NCBI RefSeq assembly: GCF_020360975.1
Contig: NW_025408681.1
Span: forward strand, 310,001 to 374,000
DNA length: 64,000 nt
DNA from: Hirsutella rhossiliensis
Lineage: Eukaryota > Ascomycota > Sordariomycetes > Hypocreales > Ophiocordycipitaceae
Reading direction: 5' to 3'
Shown: in pieces, positions 1 through 10,361 of the stretch
Layout of the letters: the number at the start of each line of letters is the position of its first letter
Position numbering within the stretch: the first letter of the stretch is position 1
Position numbers and translations under genes: made by a program
Notes under the pieces: model-generated
The model's database searches: none
What the model was told of the DNA's origin: nothing
The model's input: only the letters and a program-made list of their open reading frames with translations

Positions 1-229
1 AACGAAGCCACCTGCCCAGGAACCCATCACTGAGGCACTACCGATAACAACATCACCTCCCACGACTTCCGCTCTGACCCAAGATGCACCTAACTTGAAC
101 TCTCGTACAGCCCATCCGACAACCCACCGCTTCAAGCACCCCGAACTCGTCCAATCCGCCCAAAACCCCACCTAAACCTCCGTCCGAGCATATGCATCTC
201 GACGCATATACAAAACTTCCCCGGATGAT

Positions 230-1310
230 ACCCGAATGCCACTGTTGACGCAGATACCCAATATATGTTCATGAAGCTCTGGGATAAGGACCAGAACTAC
301 ACAGGAGAGCCGTACGACCTCCTCGATGAGAAACCCGAATCTTCATGAGTATCTGCTACAACATCCAAGTGAAACCGTCACAATTTCACGCCCTTTTCCC
401 CCGAATCCTCGCTGGAAGAGCACAAACGTTCTACATTAACAAGATCGAATGGACTACCACGTTTAGGAAGGCATACGACAGCATCAAACAACACTTTGAC
501 ACGGAAGTTAACCATGTCCATTACTATACAGATTGGACCACAACCACTTTCAACTCGATTCGTGCCCAAGATGCTTCCAAATCCCTCCACGAAGTCCTTC
601 AACTACTCTTCGATAAGCTACAACTCTGTCAGAGAGCCCTTGGCCCTGACTACGCAGGAAACATTCCACTGCGTACTACGCTTATCATCGCATGCCGTGG
701 TGTACCCGAACTTGAACACGCCCTCTTCAAACCTGCAGCAAAGATCGAGACCCTCTTTGCAGATCTACGATCTTCCGTTGAGACCCACCTTGCCCGACAG
801 ACAAACCCTCAGTACTTGCAAAGCCCTGACGGATCATTTGGACCAACGAATCCGAACAATCAGTACTACCTCGATCGCCGATACCATAACAACCGCGTAC
901 GAGGAAGATACGGATACTCAGGACAACGACCCAATCGCGGATATGGACAAGGCTACAACCGTGGAAGCTACAGGCCCTCAAGCCATAGCAACTACACCCT
1001 AGCCACACCAATCGCAATTGGACCAAAAGTGCTTTGTTTGTGGACAAGAAGGTTGCTGGTCAACCAAACACTCTGCAGAAGAACGACAAGAGGCCAAGGA
1101 CCAATATGTCGCACATTGTCAATTCACAGGCATACAACCTCCAAACTTCATAGCCTATCTTATAGACTACGAAGGTCATGAGCTTGATGAACTCACTACC
1201 GACGACATATGGGAAGAACCTGACAATGGCACCAACAATCACCCTAGACAATGGAGAAGTCTACCGGACGGATCAAACCATTGTTCCCGCCTAGCAATTC
1301 GTCATTGAAG
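230..1310 (+). pseudogene. Copia gag with zinc knuckle (pseudogene)
   Basis: The frame segment from 345 contains MSICYNIQVKP, YDSIKQHFDTEVNH and CRGVPELEHALFKPA, matching the gag at 27.9-28.4 kb residue for residue over long stretches. The segment just before 345 (DADTQ, WDKDQNYTGEPYDLLDE) is in another frame, so at least one indel separates them. After about residue 170 the coding frame shifts again and the knuckle is read from 1018: C-x2-C-x4-C-x4-H at 1030-1071, with cysteine where the usual CCHC knuckle has histidine and the reverse. Gag would coat the element RNA in a cytoplasmic particle. No intact product is possible. Confidence 0.85.
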
Positions 1311-1319
1311 ATCAATATT

Positions 1320-1840
1320 CAGTGGACAATTTCCCAGGCATCATGATTGACACAGGTGCAGCAAAAGTCTCTACAGCCGGTCACTCTCAGTACATTGCTC
1401 TACAACGAGAAGACCCTCTGTAGCCCTAGACAGCTCAACCTCCGGCCAGGCTACCATCACATTTGGACACGGCGAAGCCACTCACTCGATTGGTTCCATC
1501 GCCCTCAAAACACCAGTCGGAAGGATCACGTTCCACATCCTTCAGACCCCTACCCAGGAAGAAGAAGAACCCCCAGACCGGCATGAAACCCCCGCACCCC
1601 ACAAGAGAGGACGCCCGCCCGGATCAAAGAACAAGCCCCAGCCCGCAGCACACGGAGCCTCGAGGACCGGCCGGCACACAAGAGCAAATAACAATATGTG
1701 CCTGTAGTCCCTAGAGGAGCCATATGCCCACAAAGAAGAAAAGCTCGAGGAAGCACAATTTCGAGCCAAGCCAAAGACCTCGATGACCACAAGTACAACG
1801 GTTGACTCAACGCATTTGATTAGCACCAGCGCTACGTTCA
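1320..1840 (+). pseudogene. Copia protease fused to pol linker (integrase deleted)
   Basis: GIMIDTGAAKVSTAG is a retropepsin active-site loop with the catalytic aspartate at 1349-1351. It continues with the flap region and the ITFHIL segment seen also in Copia-2 (29.1 kb). A frame change follows ALQREDP. Instead of the GAG-pre-integrase and integrase domains, the sequence passes at about 1555 into an acidic then basic stretch (EEEEPPDRHE, KRGRPPGSKNK) typical of the region between integrase and RT in fungal Copia pol. An in-frame stop (tag) follows at about 1708. The deletion of roughly a kilobase is inferred by comparison with Copia-2. Confidence 0.75.
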
Positions 1841-2070
1841 AGCATCAGCGCTACGTTCAAGGTATACACAATCAAACAGTTCCTGTCACCGACAAGTCTT
1901 CCAAATCTTCTTCGACTGTTCACCTCTTTGACCCCAATACACTCTTTTCCCTCTTTTCATTATGGCCCCACTTTTTGGGCCTGTTGACATTTTGCCACCA
2001 CTGCAGCTGGTCTCTCCCTCTCTTTCCCTGCTCGTTACAGCGATTGCAACCACAAAAGAAAAGTTGCCAG

Positions 2071-2262
2071 TGTGGGAATTGTAGTAATCCATTGTACCCA
2101 TCTAGATAGGTCACGTGCGCTCTCGTGTGCAGTTGAGGATAGCGGAGGACACATAGCTAGCTCCGTGCCCTTTGCCCCCTCTTCCCCCTTTCTAGAACAG
2201 ACATCAACGATTACACATACCATTGCGATTTGCACGCAGGCCTGTGTAGAGACCTACCGACA
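2071..2262 (+). repeat. Copia long terminal repeat (3' LTR of remnant 1)
   Basis: The block starts TGTGGGAATTGTAG and ends ACCTACCGACA, with TG and CA termini. The region 25,629-25,831 starts TGTGGGAATGTAGC and ends ACCTCCCGACA, and both contain a CACGTG motif about 40-60 bp in, a pyrimidine-rich CCCCTCTTCCCC tract and an ATTGCG motif near the end. The preceding ACAAAAGAAAAG stretch could be the polypurine tract. Together these support paired LTRs of one Copia family. Confidence 0.65.
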
Positions 2263-2828
2263 TCGTCATATATTTACTGCTGTGACGTTAACTATGGTAA
2301 CTTTGTTTTAGGTCAGGTATTATCCATTCTGATCACAGAGAAGTTAGTCTAACAACTAAGGATGTAAAGTGCTCATGCTCTCACGAAGAAAGTCAGCAGA
2401 AAGGTCATATTGTATTCCGTGTCTCTGTTCTCCTCCCTTTCTGCCCTAAACCCAAGCCCCTATTTATATCCCTCTTTCGTAGTAAAGGTAATGTGTTCAG
2501 GGAGGCTGGGGACCTGGGGGTTCCCAGCCTCTCGACTGGAGATGTTCCAGTCTTTTAAGAGGAGCTTTCCAGCCTCCTCGTTCAGACCTGGTTATCAGCT
2601 CCCTTGCTGCCCTAGCTACCCATGGGTGACCTGGTTGACTCGACCATGGGCCGTTCTTCGCGACACATGCACTTCTAGGATAACCTTTGCAGAGTTACTC
2701 AGCTAGTAGTACGCGCCAATCAGGAACTAGTATGTGACTTTCCAAGCAAGGGCAAGCGGGTAATCGGCGGTAATCTGCGGGGTAATCCGCTGACCGCCCA
2801 CCAAAGCCGGACCTGTGACATCCACTTG
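2263..2828. other. Non-coding spacer between Copia remnant and LINE-1
   Basis: No convincing coding frame is seen. The last 100 bp or so, rich in CGG/GCGGGTAATC motifs, probably form the 5' UTR of LINE-1, but the exact 5' end of that element and any target-site duplication could not be fixed. Confidence 0.5.
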
Positions 2829-4273
2829 ATGTCGCGTGCCACCATGGCAATGCCAGAGGTGGTGCCCCTGGCGGATGTGGGGGCGGGTCCAGATCCAGCT
2901 AGCCCGTCGCCATCGACGCGTCCGACGCGAGGGATGACGCCCAGCGGACGAGTGCAAGATACGTTGCAATCACTGGAAGATGCGTCCGCAAGGGCTTCGA
3001 AGCGAATCACGACGCGAACGACGCGAGTCACGTCAGTGGGAAATGATGGCGAAAGAAGCGACGAAGTGAAGTCACGCAGCAATGTGGAGACCGCCAAATC
3101 GATGATGCAGAGAGTCCTGGAGACGCTGGGGAAGATGGGCAGTGAAATGGTGGAGCTGAAACATCGGGTATCCGAGCAAAACGACATGATCAGGAAGTTG
3201 AACGCCACTGTCTACAAGCAAAGCACCATCATCCAAGGACAGGAAGATCTCATCCGAGGCCTGGAGGTCCAAGTCCAGGAATCCAAGGAAGAGTTTCAAC
3301 GCAAGAGCGATGAGCACGACGCGGAATTAAAACGGGGACATCGGGATCTTCAGAGAGAGGTTGCCGCTGTGAAAGAGCAATTGGCCCAGCTCACGCAGAA
3401 CCTGAATGCTTCGGGGGAGGTGACTCTGTCGAGCGGCACTCGAGCAACGTTTGCCGACATTGCGCGTACACTGCCAGCGAGCCCGCCGACCAGTCTATCC
3501 AGCGTAGCTGTCCCAAGAAAGCAGCAGACAGCCAGCGATCCTCTCCACTGTACCATCGACACATCTCGCGTCAGCGAGTCGAAGAAGAACAACGCGCAAA
3601 TCGGATCAATTCGCCAGGCCATCGAGACTGAGATGAGAGCGATGAACGGACAAGAGACCTGGAGGTGCGCAGCAGTCGTGAGAGAGTCCCGGAATGCCGA
3701 CCGAGTCAAGATCGTCTGCAGAGACGAAGCCGAGCTTCAGATGGTCAAAGATGCTGCGCAGAAGACAGCCGTGGAAGGTTCGCGAGTTATGCGAGACCAG
3801 CTGTATCCGGTCCGAGTCGACAACGCCAACCGCACAGCAATCCTGACGCGGAAGGCAACGTTCTGCCTGGAGCGATCGAGGCCTTGAGTGCCGAAAACAG
3901 AGTGACCATTGGCAAGATTTCCTGGTTGAGCAAACGAGAGTCTGGCAAAGCGTACGGATCCATGGTGGTGTATGTCACCAAGAAACGCGACGCAGAAAGG
4001 CTTCTGGAAGGGTACTACTTTGACCTAGCGGGAGAGTCAGCCACCACCTATGTATTCGAGCCAAGAACGGGACCAATCCAATGCTTCAACTGCCAGGAGA
4101 TCGGTCACAAAGCATATTCATGCAAGAAACAGCGGACATGCGGCAAGTGCGCAAACGTTGGGCATCACCACCGGGAATGCACCGCGATTGAACCAAAATG
4201 TGTCCCGTGTGGCGGACCGCACGAGTCATTCAGCTGGAAGTGCAGGATGAGGAATCCGAGCAGTGATGCTTGA
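2829..4273 (+). pseudogene. LINE-1 ORF1 (coiled coil + three zinc knuckles), one frameshift
   Basis: The first ATG (2829) opens a protein with a charged heptad-like coiled coil at about residues 90-190, the segment IDTSRVSE...AQIGSIRQAIE, then the conserved VMRDQLYPVRVDN region. At about 3845 one base is lost relative to LINE-2 (ATCCTGACG versus ATCCTCGACG), so the rest is read from another frame. That part includes YGSMVVYVTKK and three CCHC knuckles: CFNCQEIGHKAYSC, CGKCANVGHHHREC and CVPCGGPHESFSWKC (about 4082-4250). ORF1 proteins bind LINE RNA. The upstream GTG/TTG codons were not used as starts. Confidence 0.88.
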
Positions 4274-7200
4274 GTCCCTCCGCATCCTACAGCTGAATGC
4301 ACACAAGAGTGATGTGGTGCAGCAGAGTCTGATGAACGACGAAGACCTAAAGGATTTTGCCGCACTGGCTATATCTGAGCCACATGCGCGCAATATCGAC
4401 GGAAAGGTGGTGACGAGTCCTACGGGACACCATAACTGGACAAAGATGATACCGACGTGTGTTCGTGATGGCCTATGGCCGATTCGCAGCATGCTCTGGA
4501 TCCGAAGTGACCTTGAGGCGGAGCAAGTGCCTGTGCCGTCAGCCGATCTCACAGCAGCGGTACTCCGACTTGAGGGAAGGGAGGTGATGGTGGTGTCAGT
4601 GTATGTGCAAGGAAAGAACGACGAGGCGCTGACAAACGCGATGGAACTATTGCGCGACGTGATCGATCGCTTCCGCAATGGGACAGGGAGACGTACCGAT
4701 GTGGTTTTGGCGGGGGACTTCAACCGCCACGACCTCCTCTGGGGCGGAGATGAAGTGTCAGCGAGCAGACAAGGGGAGGGCCAGCCCATCATTGACCTGA
4801 TGGACGACTTTGGTCTTAGCAGCCTTCTCCCGAGAGGGACGAAAACGTGGCAAAGGTCGGACGAGGAGAGCACCATCGACTTGGTGCTGGCATCGGCGGA
4901 ACTGGCGGACGAGTTGACATCCTGCGTGATTCATCCAACAGAGCACGGATCAGACCATAGAGCGATCCAGACGACCTTCGACGTTCGATCACCGAAAGCA
5001 AGGGCGAGCAAGCCGAGGAACTCCTGAGCACCTTCTTTCCGCCTCTGCCAACGAGGATCGAGCCGGAGGGTGAACGTCCGCAGAGAGAAGAAATAGCCAT
5101 GCCAGACCTCACCTTGCAAGAGATTGAGGAGAAGGTGATGGCGGCGAAGCCCTGGGAAAGCGCCTGGTGAGGATGGCCTTCCTGCGATCGTGTGGAAGAA
5201 GCTCTGGCACGTGGTCAAGCACCGGGTGTGGACGCTCTTCAGCTCATCGCTCCGAGAGGGCGTCGTGCCTCATCAATGGCGAACGGCCAAGATCATCCCT
5301 CTGAGGAAACCAGATAAAGGAGACTACACCCTGGCCAAGGCGTGGCGACCGATTTCTCTCCTGTCGACGCTTGGCAAGATTCTGGAGGCAGTCGTCGCGG
5401 AACGTATCAGCTATGCAGTCGAGGCTCAAGGGCTTTTGCCCGCGAACCACTTTGGTGCACGGAAGCGCAGGTCCGCAGATCAAGCACTCGTGCTTCTGCA
5501 GGAGCGAATCTACAAGGCCTGGAGAACGGGCAGAGTGCTCAGCCTCATCAGCTTTGACGTCAAAGGCGCATACAACGGAGTGTGCAAAGAGCGAATGCTC
5601 GAAAGGATGAAAGCTCGAGGCATCCCGAGTCGACTGGTCAATTGGATAGACGCATTCTGCTCGGGACGGACCGCGTCGGTGGTTGTCAACGGGCACACAT
5701 CCGAGCAACAAACCCTGCCGCAGGCCGGCCTACCCCAGGGGATCTCCTCTGTCGCCAGTGGCTTTTCTTTTCTTCAACGCAGACCTGGTGCAAAGACGGA
5801 TCAGTAATAACGGTGGCTCCATCGCCTTCGTGGACGATTACTCTGCCTGGGTCACGGGGCCAACGGCAGAGTCAAACAGAGATGGTATCCAGTCGATTAT
5901 CGATGATGCGCTTGATTGGGAGAAGCGCAGCGGCGCCACATTTGAAGCAGAGAAGACATCCTTCATCCACTTCACACGCATCGCGGAGCGTGACAGCGAC
6001 CTGCCTCTCATCATCAAAGGAAACGATGTCAAGCCGAAGAGCAACGTGAAGCTGTTGGGAGTCATCATGGACAAAGCGCTTGCTTCAAGGAACACATCGC
6101 CAGAGCGGCCGCCAAGGGGCTGGCCGCGGCCATGTGTTTGAAACGACTGAAGATGGCTTCGCCACGGATGGCGAGGCAACTGTTCGTCGCGACCGTGGTG
6201 CCAGCCATGGACTATGCCTCAAATGTGTGGTCGCACGCGTGCTGGGTGAAAGAAGCGGCGTGGATTGGCAGGGCCCAGCGAATCGGAGCCCAGGCTGTCA
6301 TAGGAGGCTTCCGCACGGTGGCAACGGCAGTGGCTGATGCCGAGGCCGGCGTGCAATCGTTCCGAGAACGGCATGCTCAAGCGGCAGCGAAATTCTGGAT
6401 AAGGATGCGGACGCTCCCGAAGACGCATCCTCTGACATCGTTGAGGCTCAAACTGAACAGGAGGTATGCGTCGCCAATGCAGAAGCTCGCCTCGGCGATG
6501 GGAAGAATAGATACCAAGCGCCTGGAAGTCATCCACGAGTTCGCACTGGCGCCGTGGGACGAACGAGTGCAGGCAACGTACGAGGCAGACCGAGTGGAGG
6601 TGCTGAAGTCGGATGACCCGGAGGACATCACTATTGCGACGTCCAGCTCGCAAAGGAAAGGCAAGGTCGGGTTGGGAGGCGTCGTTCGGGATGCTTCCCG
6701 CGACAGCGCAGACGAAGTGCTGGCCAGCTACTCCGTCACTCTCGGCTCCAGTGATGAGCAGAATGCCTACACAGCAGGACTCGAGGCAATCGCGACGGCT
6801 CTGAGGTGTGTACCTCTCGGTCTTCATGACCGAGATCTCACGGTTGTGACGAGCAACCGCTCTGTCCTGCAAGTCATCGGGCGGCCACGGCAACAGTCTG
6901 GTCAGTGCACGATACGGGCGATATACGGATCTGTTGAGTATCTGGCAAAAAGAGGCTGCAGAGTCAGACTTCGTTGGGTGCCTGCAAAGAATGAGGAGTT
7001 CACTCTAGGGCCACTGGCCAAAATGCAAGCGAAAAGAGCGACGCGAGACGAGTGCATCGCCGAACCAGCAACGTTTCAAGCAAGATCAACGACGTTACGA
7101 CTGCTGCTCAACGAACACGCTCGCGTTCGTCAGATCCCGGAAGGGGTTGGAAAGCACTCAAAGCGCATCGATAAGGCATTGCCGGGCAAGCACACCCGCA

Positions 7201-7547
7201 AGTTGTACGACGAGCTAACAAGAAAGGAATCCGGAGTGTTGATACAACTTCGAACTGGCAAATCGCGGCTGAATAGCTACCTCTGCAAAATCGGGGCGGT
7301 GGAATCGGATGAGTGCACTTGTGGGCAGTCTGCAGAAACAGTGGAGCATTTCCTCTTTCGATGCAGAAGATGGACGGTACAACGAGAGACCATGCTGCGA
7401 TATGCGCGCGGAAAGGTGGGAGACTTGTCTTTCTTCCTAGGAGGCAAGGCAGAGTCAGACGACGACAAGTGGCAACCTGATATTGGGGCTGTGCGTGCGA
7501 CGATACAGTTCGCATTGGCGACAAAACGCTTCAGTATGGACCGTTAA
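4266..7547 (+). pseudogene. LINE-1 ORF2 (endonuclease, RT, RNase H), broken
   Basis: The ATG at 4266 sits inside the ORF1 stop region (8-nt overlap). The endonuclease part has ISEPHA, VLAGDFNRHDLLWGG, STIDLVLAS and SDHRAIQTTF. At about 5005 some 450 bp present in LINE-2 are missing. Near 5150 an extra G turns KPWKAPGEDG into a stop. The RT motifs follow in shifted frames: FDVKGAYNG, GLPQG / GSPLSPVAF and AFVDDY (FVDD). The final frame (6132-7547) holds an RNase H-like domain whose usual catalytic acidic positions appear changed (ATSSSQRKG; YTAGLEAIA where glutamate is expected) and a CTCG...H...C zinc motif. It would have nicked target DNA and primed reverse transcription. Confidence 0.88.
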
Positions 7548-7574
7548 CGGGCCATGTACTGATCAAGAACAACC

Positions 7575-7810
7575 ATACTAACACAACAGCCTTCAACTTG
7601 GCAGACCGCGCTTCAGTCGCTGAAGGTAGGACGCTGAACACTTGGAGAAACTGACCTTCAAGCAGGCCTGTCATGTCACAGCGAACGAGGCTGGAAACAG
7701 ATGGAAAGAAGCGTTGGGCTTTGGGTGAGAAGAAACCATGTATAGTAGGTACGTAGCTTAGCGTAGTGGCTCTATGGGGGAACCCTCCGGGCGTAATACA
7801 ACCAAAAAAA
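7575..7810 (+). repeat. LINE-1 3' UTR and poly(A) tail shared with SINEs
   Basis: The segment CGCGCTTCAGTCGCTG, GCTGAACACTTGGAGAAA, TGACCTTCAAGCAGG and the final CCTCCGGGCG recur in the same order in both SINE copies at 14.1-14.4 and 14.7-14.9 kb. It is followed here by a run of A. Such shared 3' tails are how a SINE borrows the reverse transcriptase of a LINE. Confidence 0.8.
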
Positions 7811-9646
7811 AAGCTGGTGCTGGACACCGCAGTAGCCAGTACACCGCAATAGCCAGATTTTCGACTCCTCCAACTAAAATCGCTTCAGCCACCGCGTTCC
7901 GCGCTCAGAATCGCATATTTCCACCCTGGGCAGCCTTCCAGATACCCTCCATTTACGAGCCTTTTTTGCTGCCTCTTCAAACCATCGCCTGCGTGCGCTG
8001 CGTGCCTTCAACTCCGCGGCCTCGATCACCTTTCTAGCCTTAGCGATTTGGTCTTCCTCCCTTTTCTGCACCATTTCACGCCCTTGGGCTACCGTCAAAA
8101 CCCCTCCCGATTGCAATTGCGTGTTTCTCATCGCCTTACGTTGTTGTTGGATGCGTTCGGCCATTTTGGTCCTTCCCAGATCTCTTTTGGTCTGCACAAG
8201 TTCGGTAGCCAGAGATAGCGATCCCGAATAAAGCGACCCAAATCGCGAGAAAATTCGGGATTTAGGTCTTCGTCTTCTTGGAGTACGATCTCGAGTTTAT
8301 CAGCTACTTTGTTTATTTGCCGAAGAGTCAGTGGCGTCTCGAATGGCGAAGAGTGTGGTTCTAAATTGGGGGGAGCCGGAGGAGTGGGCGTCTTTTTCGT
8401 CTGACGAGCCTCCAGCAGCTGGAGTACCGCTTGTGGATTCGGTGGCCAGATTCCCGTTTTTCGGAATGCAGAGCGAATAGTATTTTGTCTGAAGGCTTGT
8501 GATCGTACTTGCTGAATGCAGGAAAGAAATTCGAGTTTGGTTATATTGACAAGGCCGTCTCGAACCATAACTTCCAGCGCTTTGGCGTGGTAGTGCTTCA
8601 ATGGCTGGAATACCACAACATCCAGAGGCTGGAGTAGATGCGTGAGATTCGGGGGCATACCGAATGGAATGATGCCGTGTTCGTCGCAATACTGAATGAA
8701 TTGCCTTGTGTGGTGGGAGCCATGGCCATCGAGAATTAGCAGACGCTTCGAGCTTCTCGAGGTCTTTGCCGAATGCTTGTCAAAATGTTGAAGCCATTCC
8801 AGACTAATTTCGTCGTTTGAGTAGCCGGTCGATGTAGGTCGGATAGCTGTATCGGGATCTAGACCAGGTATCTGATACCATGAGGTCATGTGCATCTGTC
8901 CAGATAGGATTAAGAAAGCGGAATGAAAGCTCCACCAGCCGAGATAGCCTCGATCGCAGTGGCAGACTCCTGTTCTCAGTGATAGCAAAATAATGGGCTC
9001 TCTTTCGTTTAGTGACGACCAATTGATCTTTGCCAACTCCGATCCGAAATCCGGTCTCGTCCATATTCCAGATATCTTCAGGGGTATACCCTTCTCTTGG
9101 ATGACCTTGTGGAGGCTCTGGAAATACTGATTGACGCGGGTGAGGTCTTCGGAGGCTTGACGTTCTGAGTGGAGCTTCTTTGAAGCTTCTTGAAGTAGCC
9201 GTGACGTTTGAGAAAGCGAGAAGTCCACCTGCTACCAATAACGAGATCGGCTTGACCAGATCGCTGATGCAAGATGTGATTTGCCGCATCGGTGACGAAC
9301 TCTGGGCGTACCGCAAGGTTGATATTGTCAAGGCGATCGATGTAACGACACAAAGCCGCCTCTTCTGGTCGCGATAGCTTCAAATTCGTGGCTGGTCTGC
9401 CTGTTTTGGGAGGACGGCCTTCAAGGCGGTATCGCAATCGATTGCGTGGTACGCCGAATTCCCGAGCAACCGTGGCCACCTTCGCACCAGAAAATGTTCA
9501 ATATATCGAAGAGCTTCTTGGATACGTGCTTCCATCTCTGCAAGTCAAAGGATTGTGATATGGTTGAAGTGTAGGTGATTGAAGTTAGACGGTGAAAATT
9601 CTGGCTATTGCGGTGTACTGGCTACTGTGGTGTCCAGCACCAGCTT
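7811..9646 (-). mobile_element. pogo/Fot1-like DNA transposon with 47-bp TIRs
   Basis: Terminal inverted repeats lie at 7811-7857 and 9600-9646, both beginning AAGCTGGTGCTGGACACC when read inward, with a single mismatch (G/A) over 47 bp. Each TIR holds a direct repeat of about 14 bp (ACCGCAGTAGCCAGT / ACCGCAATAGCCAGA). The interior codes a DDE transposase on the minus strand. No TA duplication is visible: the left flank is the LINE poly(A) and the right flank starts ATGGG. Near-identical TIRs suggest a fairly recent insertion, but the transposase is frameshifted. Confidence 0.85.
7874..9535 (-). pseudogene. pogo/Fot1-like DDE transposase (frameshifted)
   Basis: The ATG at 9535 starts MEARIQEALRYIEH, an N-terminal psq-type helix-turn-helix, continued after a one-base loss near 9500 by VAREFGVPRNRLRYRLEG. 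A CENP-B-type DNA-binding part follows (RWTSRFLKRHGYFKK). The DDE catalytic core shows MDETGFRIG, LDGHGSHHTRQF and PPNLTHLLQPLDV, giving the three acidic residues. A further frame change occurs near 8170, after which the basic C-terminal tail (RKAMRNTQLQSGGVL) is read. The family cuts and pastes DNA at TA sites. At least three frame breaks make this copy inactive. Confidence 0.88.
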
Positions 9647-9689
9647 ATGGGTGAGGAACGAACGCGAAATAAGTGGGGCGTGGCACGGG

Positions 9690-10000
9690 TATGGCGTTTT
9701 GCACCCGCAACAAGCCGGTGCGCTTCCAAAACGGTCCGCTGTTGATCTCGCCGCCGCCTTGGTGCAGAACATCGAAGAGGCCTTTTCGCGCAAACAAGTC
9801 GCCACGCTTGTGACCATGGACATCCAGGGCGCTTTCGATACAGTCCTCCGCAACAGGCTTGTCCTCCGCCTTCGACAGCAAGGGGCCTCCGAACCTCGCT
9901 CGCTGGGCTGGCTCCTTTATGCACGACCGCCGATCGGCACGCATCCGCTACCAGGACACAACTCCAATCCTCGGAGTCCGGAGGCTTCGTGAGGTAGCAA
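9690..10000 (+). pseudogene. Fragment of a second LINE reverse transcriptase
   Basis: About 300 bp encode the RT stretch AGALPKRSAVDLAAALVQNI, then VATLVTMDIQGAFDTV (RT motif A, with the catalytic aspartate in DIQGAFD) and, in another frame, PPNLARWAGSFMHDR and ARIRYQDTT. The motif A sequence differs from FDVKGAYNG of LINE-1, so it comes from a different LINE family. Both ends are missing. It lies some 360 bp downstream of the HAK stop codon. Confidence 0.75.
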
Positions 10001-10361
10001 GACGTCCCACGGCAGACGATTGCTCGTTGACTCGTCTAGGGAAGAGGGCTCTTATCGCCACCTCGCTGCAGGAGGCCTCTTCAGCCCCTCAGCTCAATCT
10101 TCCCACATTCAGCTTTCTGGGGTCTGTCCCTATGGAGCTTCTGATCCCGCAGATTTTTATGCAGAGCTTCGTGGCCCGACCTTCTTTCCATGGTTCGGAC
10201 CCATTGCCTACCACCCATATAGCTATAGAGTGTAGCTATATTGCCATTTCGACAGTCCTAGTCATCTGATCGTTCCGGCCTTCTTTTCGACACCCTCCCA
10301 TTGCGTACCTAAGTGCATTTCCACAACCCCCCCCCTTCGGTCTTTCCGGCATTGGTTGAAC
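10001..10361. other. Spacer and presumed 3' UTR of the HAK gene
   Basis: No coding sequence is seen. A short C run (CCCCCCCCC near 10,330) and TTTTACAAAC lie just downstream, in the gene's sense, of the HAK stop codon. No polyadenylation site could be fixed. Confidence 0.4.

Larger units (their letters stand above)
1..2262 (+). mobile_element. Copia LTR retrotransposon remnant 1 (internally deleted)
   Basis: A decayed Copia element is read in order: gag (about 230-1110), zinc knuckle, aspartic protease with a DTGA motif (1349), a basic KRGRPPGSKNK-type linker (about 1600-1640), a short non-coding stretch and a 3' LTR (2071-2262). It is clearly related to Copia-2 at 25.6-30.2 kb, which shares the same gag and knuckle. 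The integrase and the whole RT/RNase H are missing: the protease runs almost directly into the linker that normally lies between integrase and RT. The left end lies outside the window. Reading frame is lost several times, for example just before 345. It cannot move by itself. Confidence 0.85.
2829..7810 (+). mobile_element. Tad-like LINE retrotransposon, near full length, frameshifted (LINE-1)
   Basis: The element contains ORF1 (2829-4273), ORF2 (4266-7547) overlapping it by 8 nt, a 3' UTR of about 260 bp and a terminal poly(A) at 7803-7812 just after CCCTCCGGGCG. Domain order (coiled-coil and three zinc knuckles; APE-type endonuclease, RT, RNase H, C-terminal CCHC) is that of Tad-clade LINEs of filamentous fungi. 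Inactivating lesions are a one-base loss in ORF1, a deletion of about 450 bp between endonuclease and RT, and further frameshifts in the RT. The lesions are indels rather than the dense C-to-T changes of RIP. A pogo-like transposon abuts the poly(A). Confidence 0.88.
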
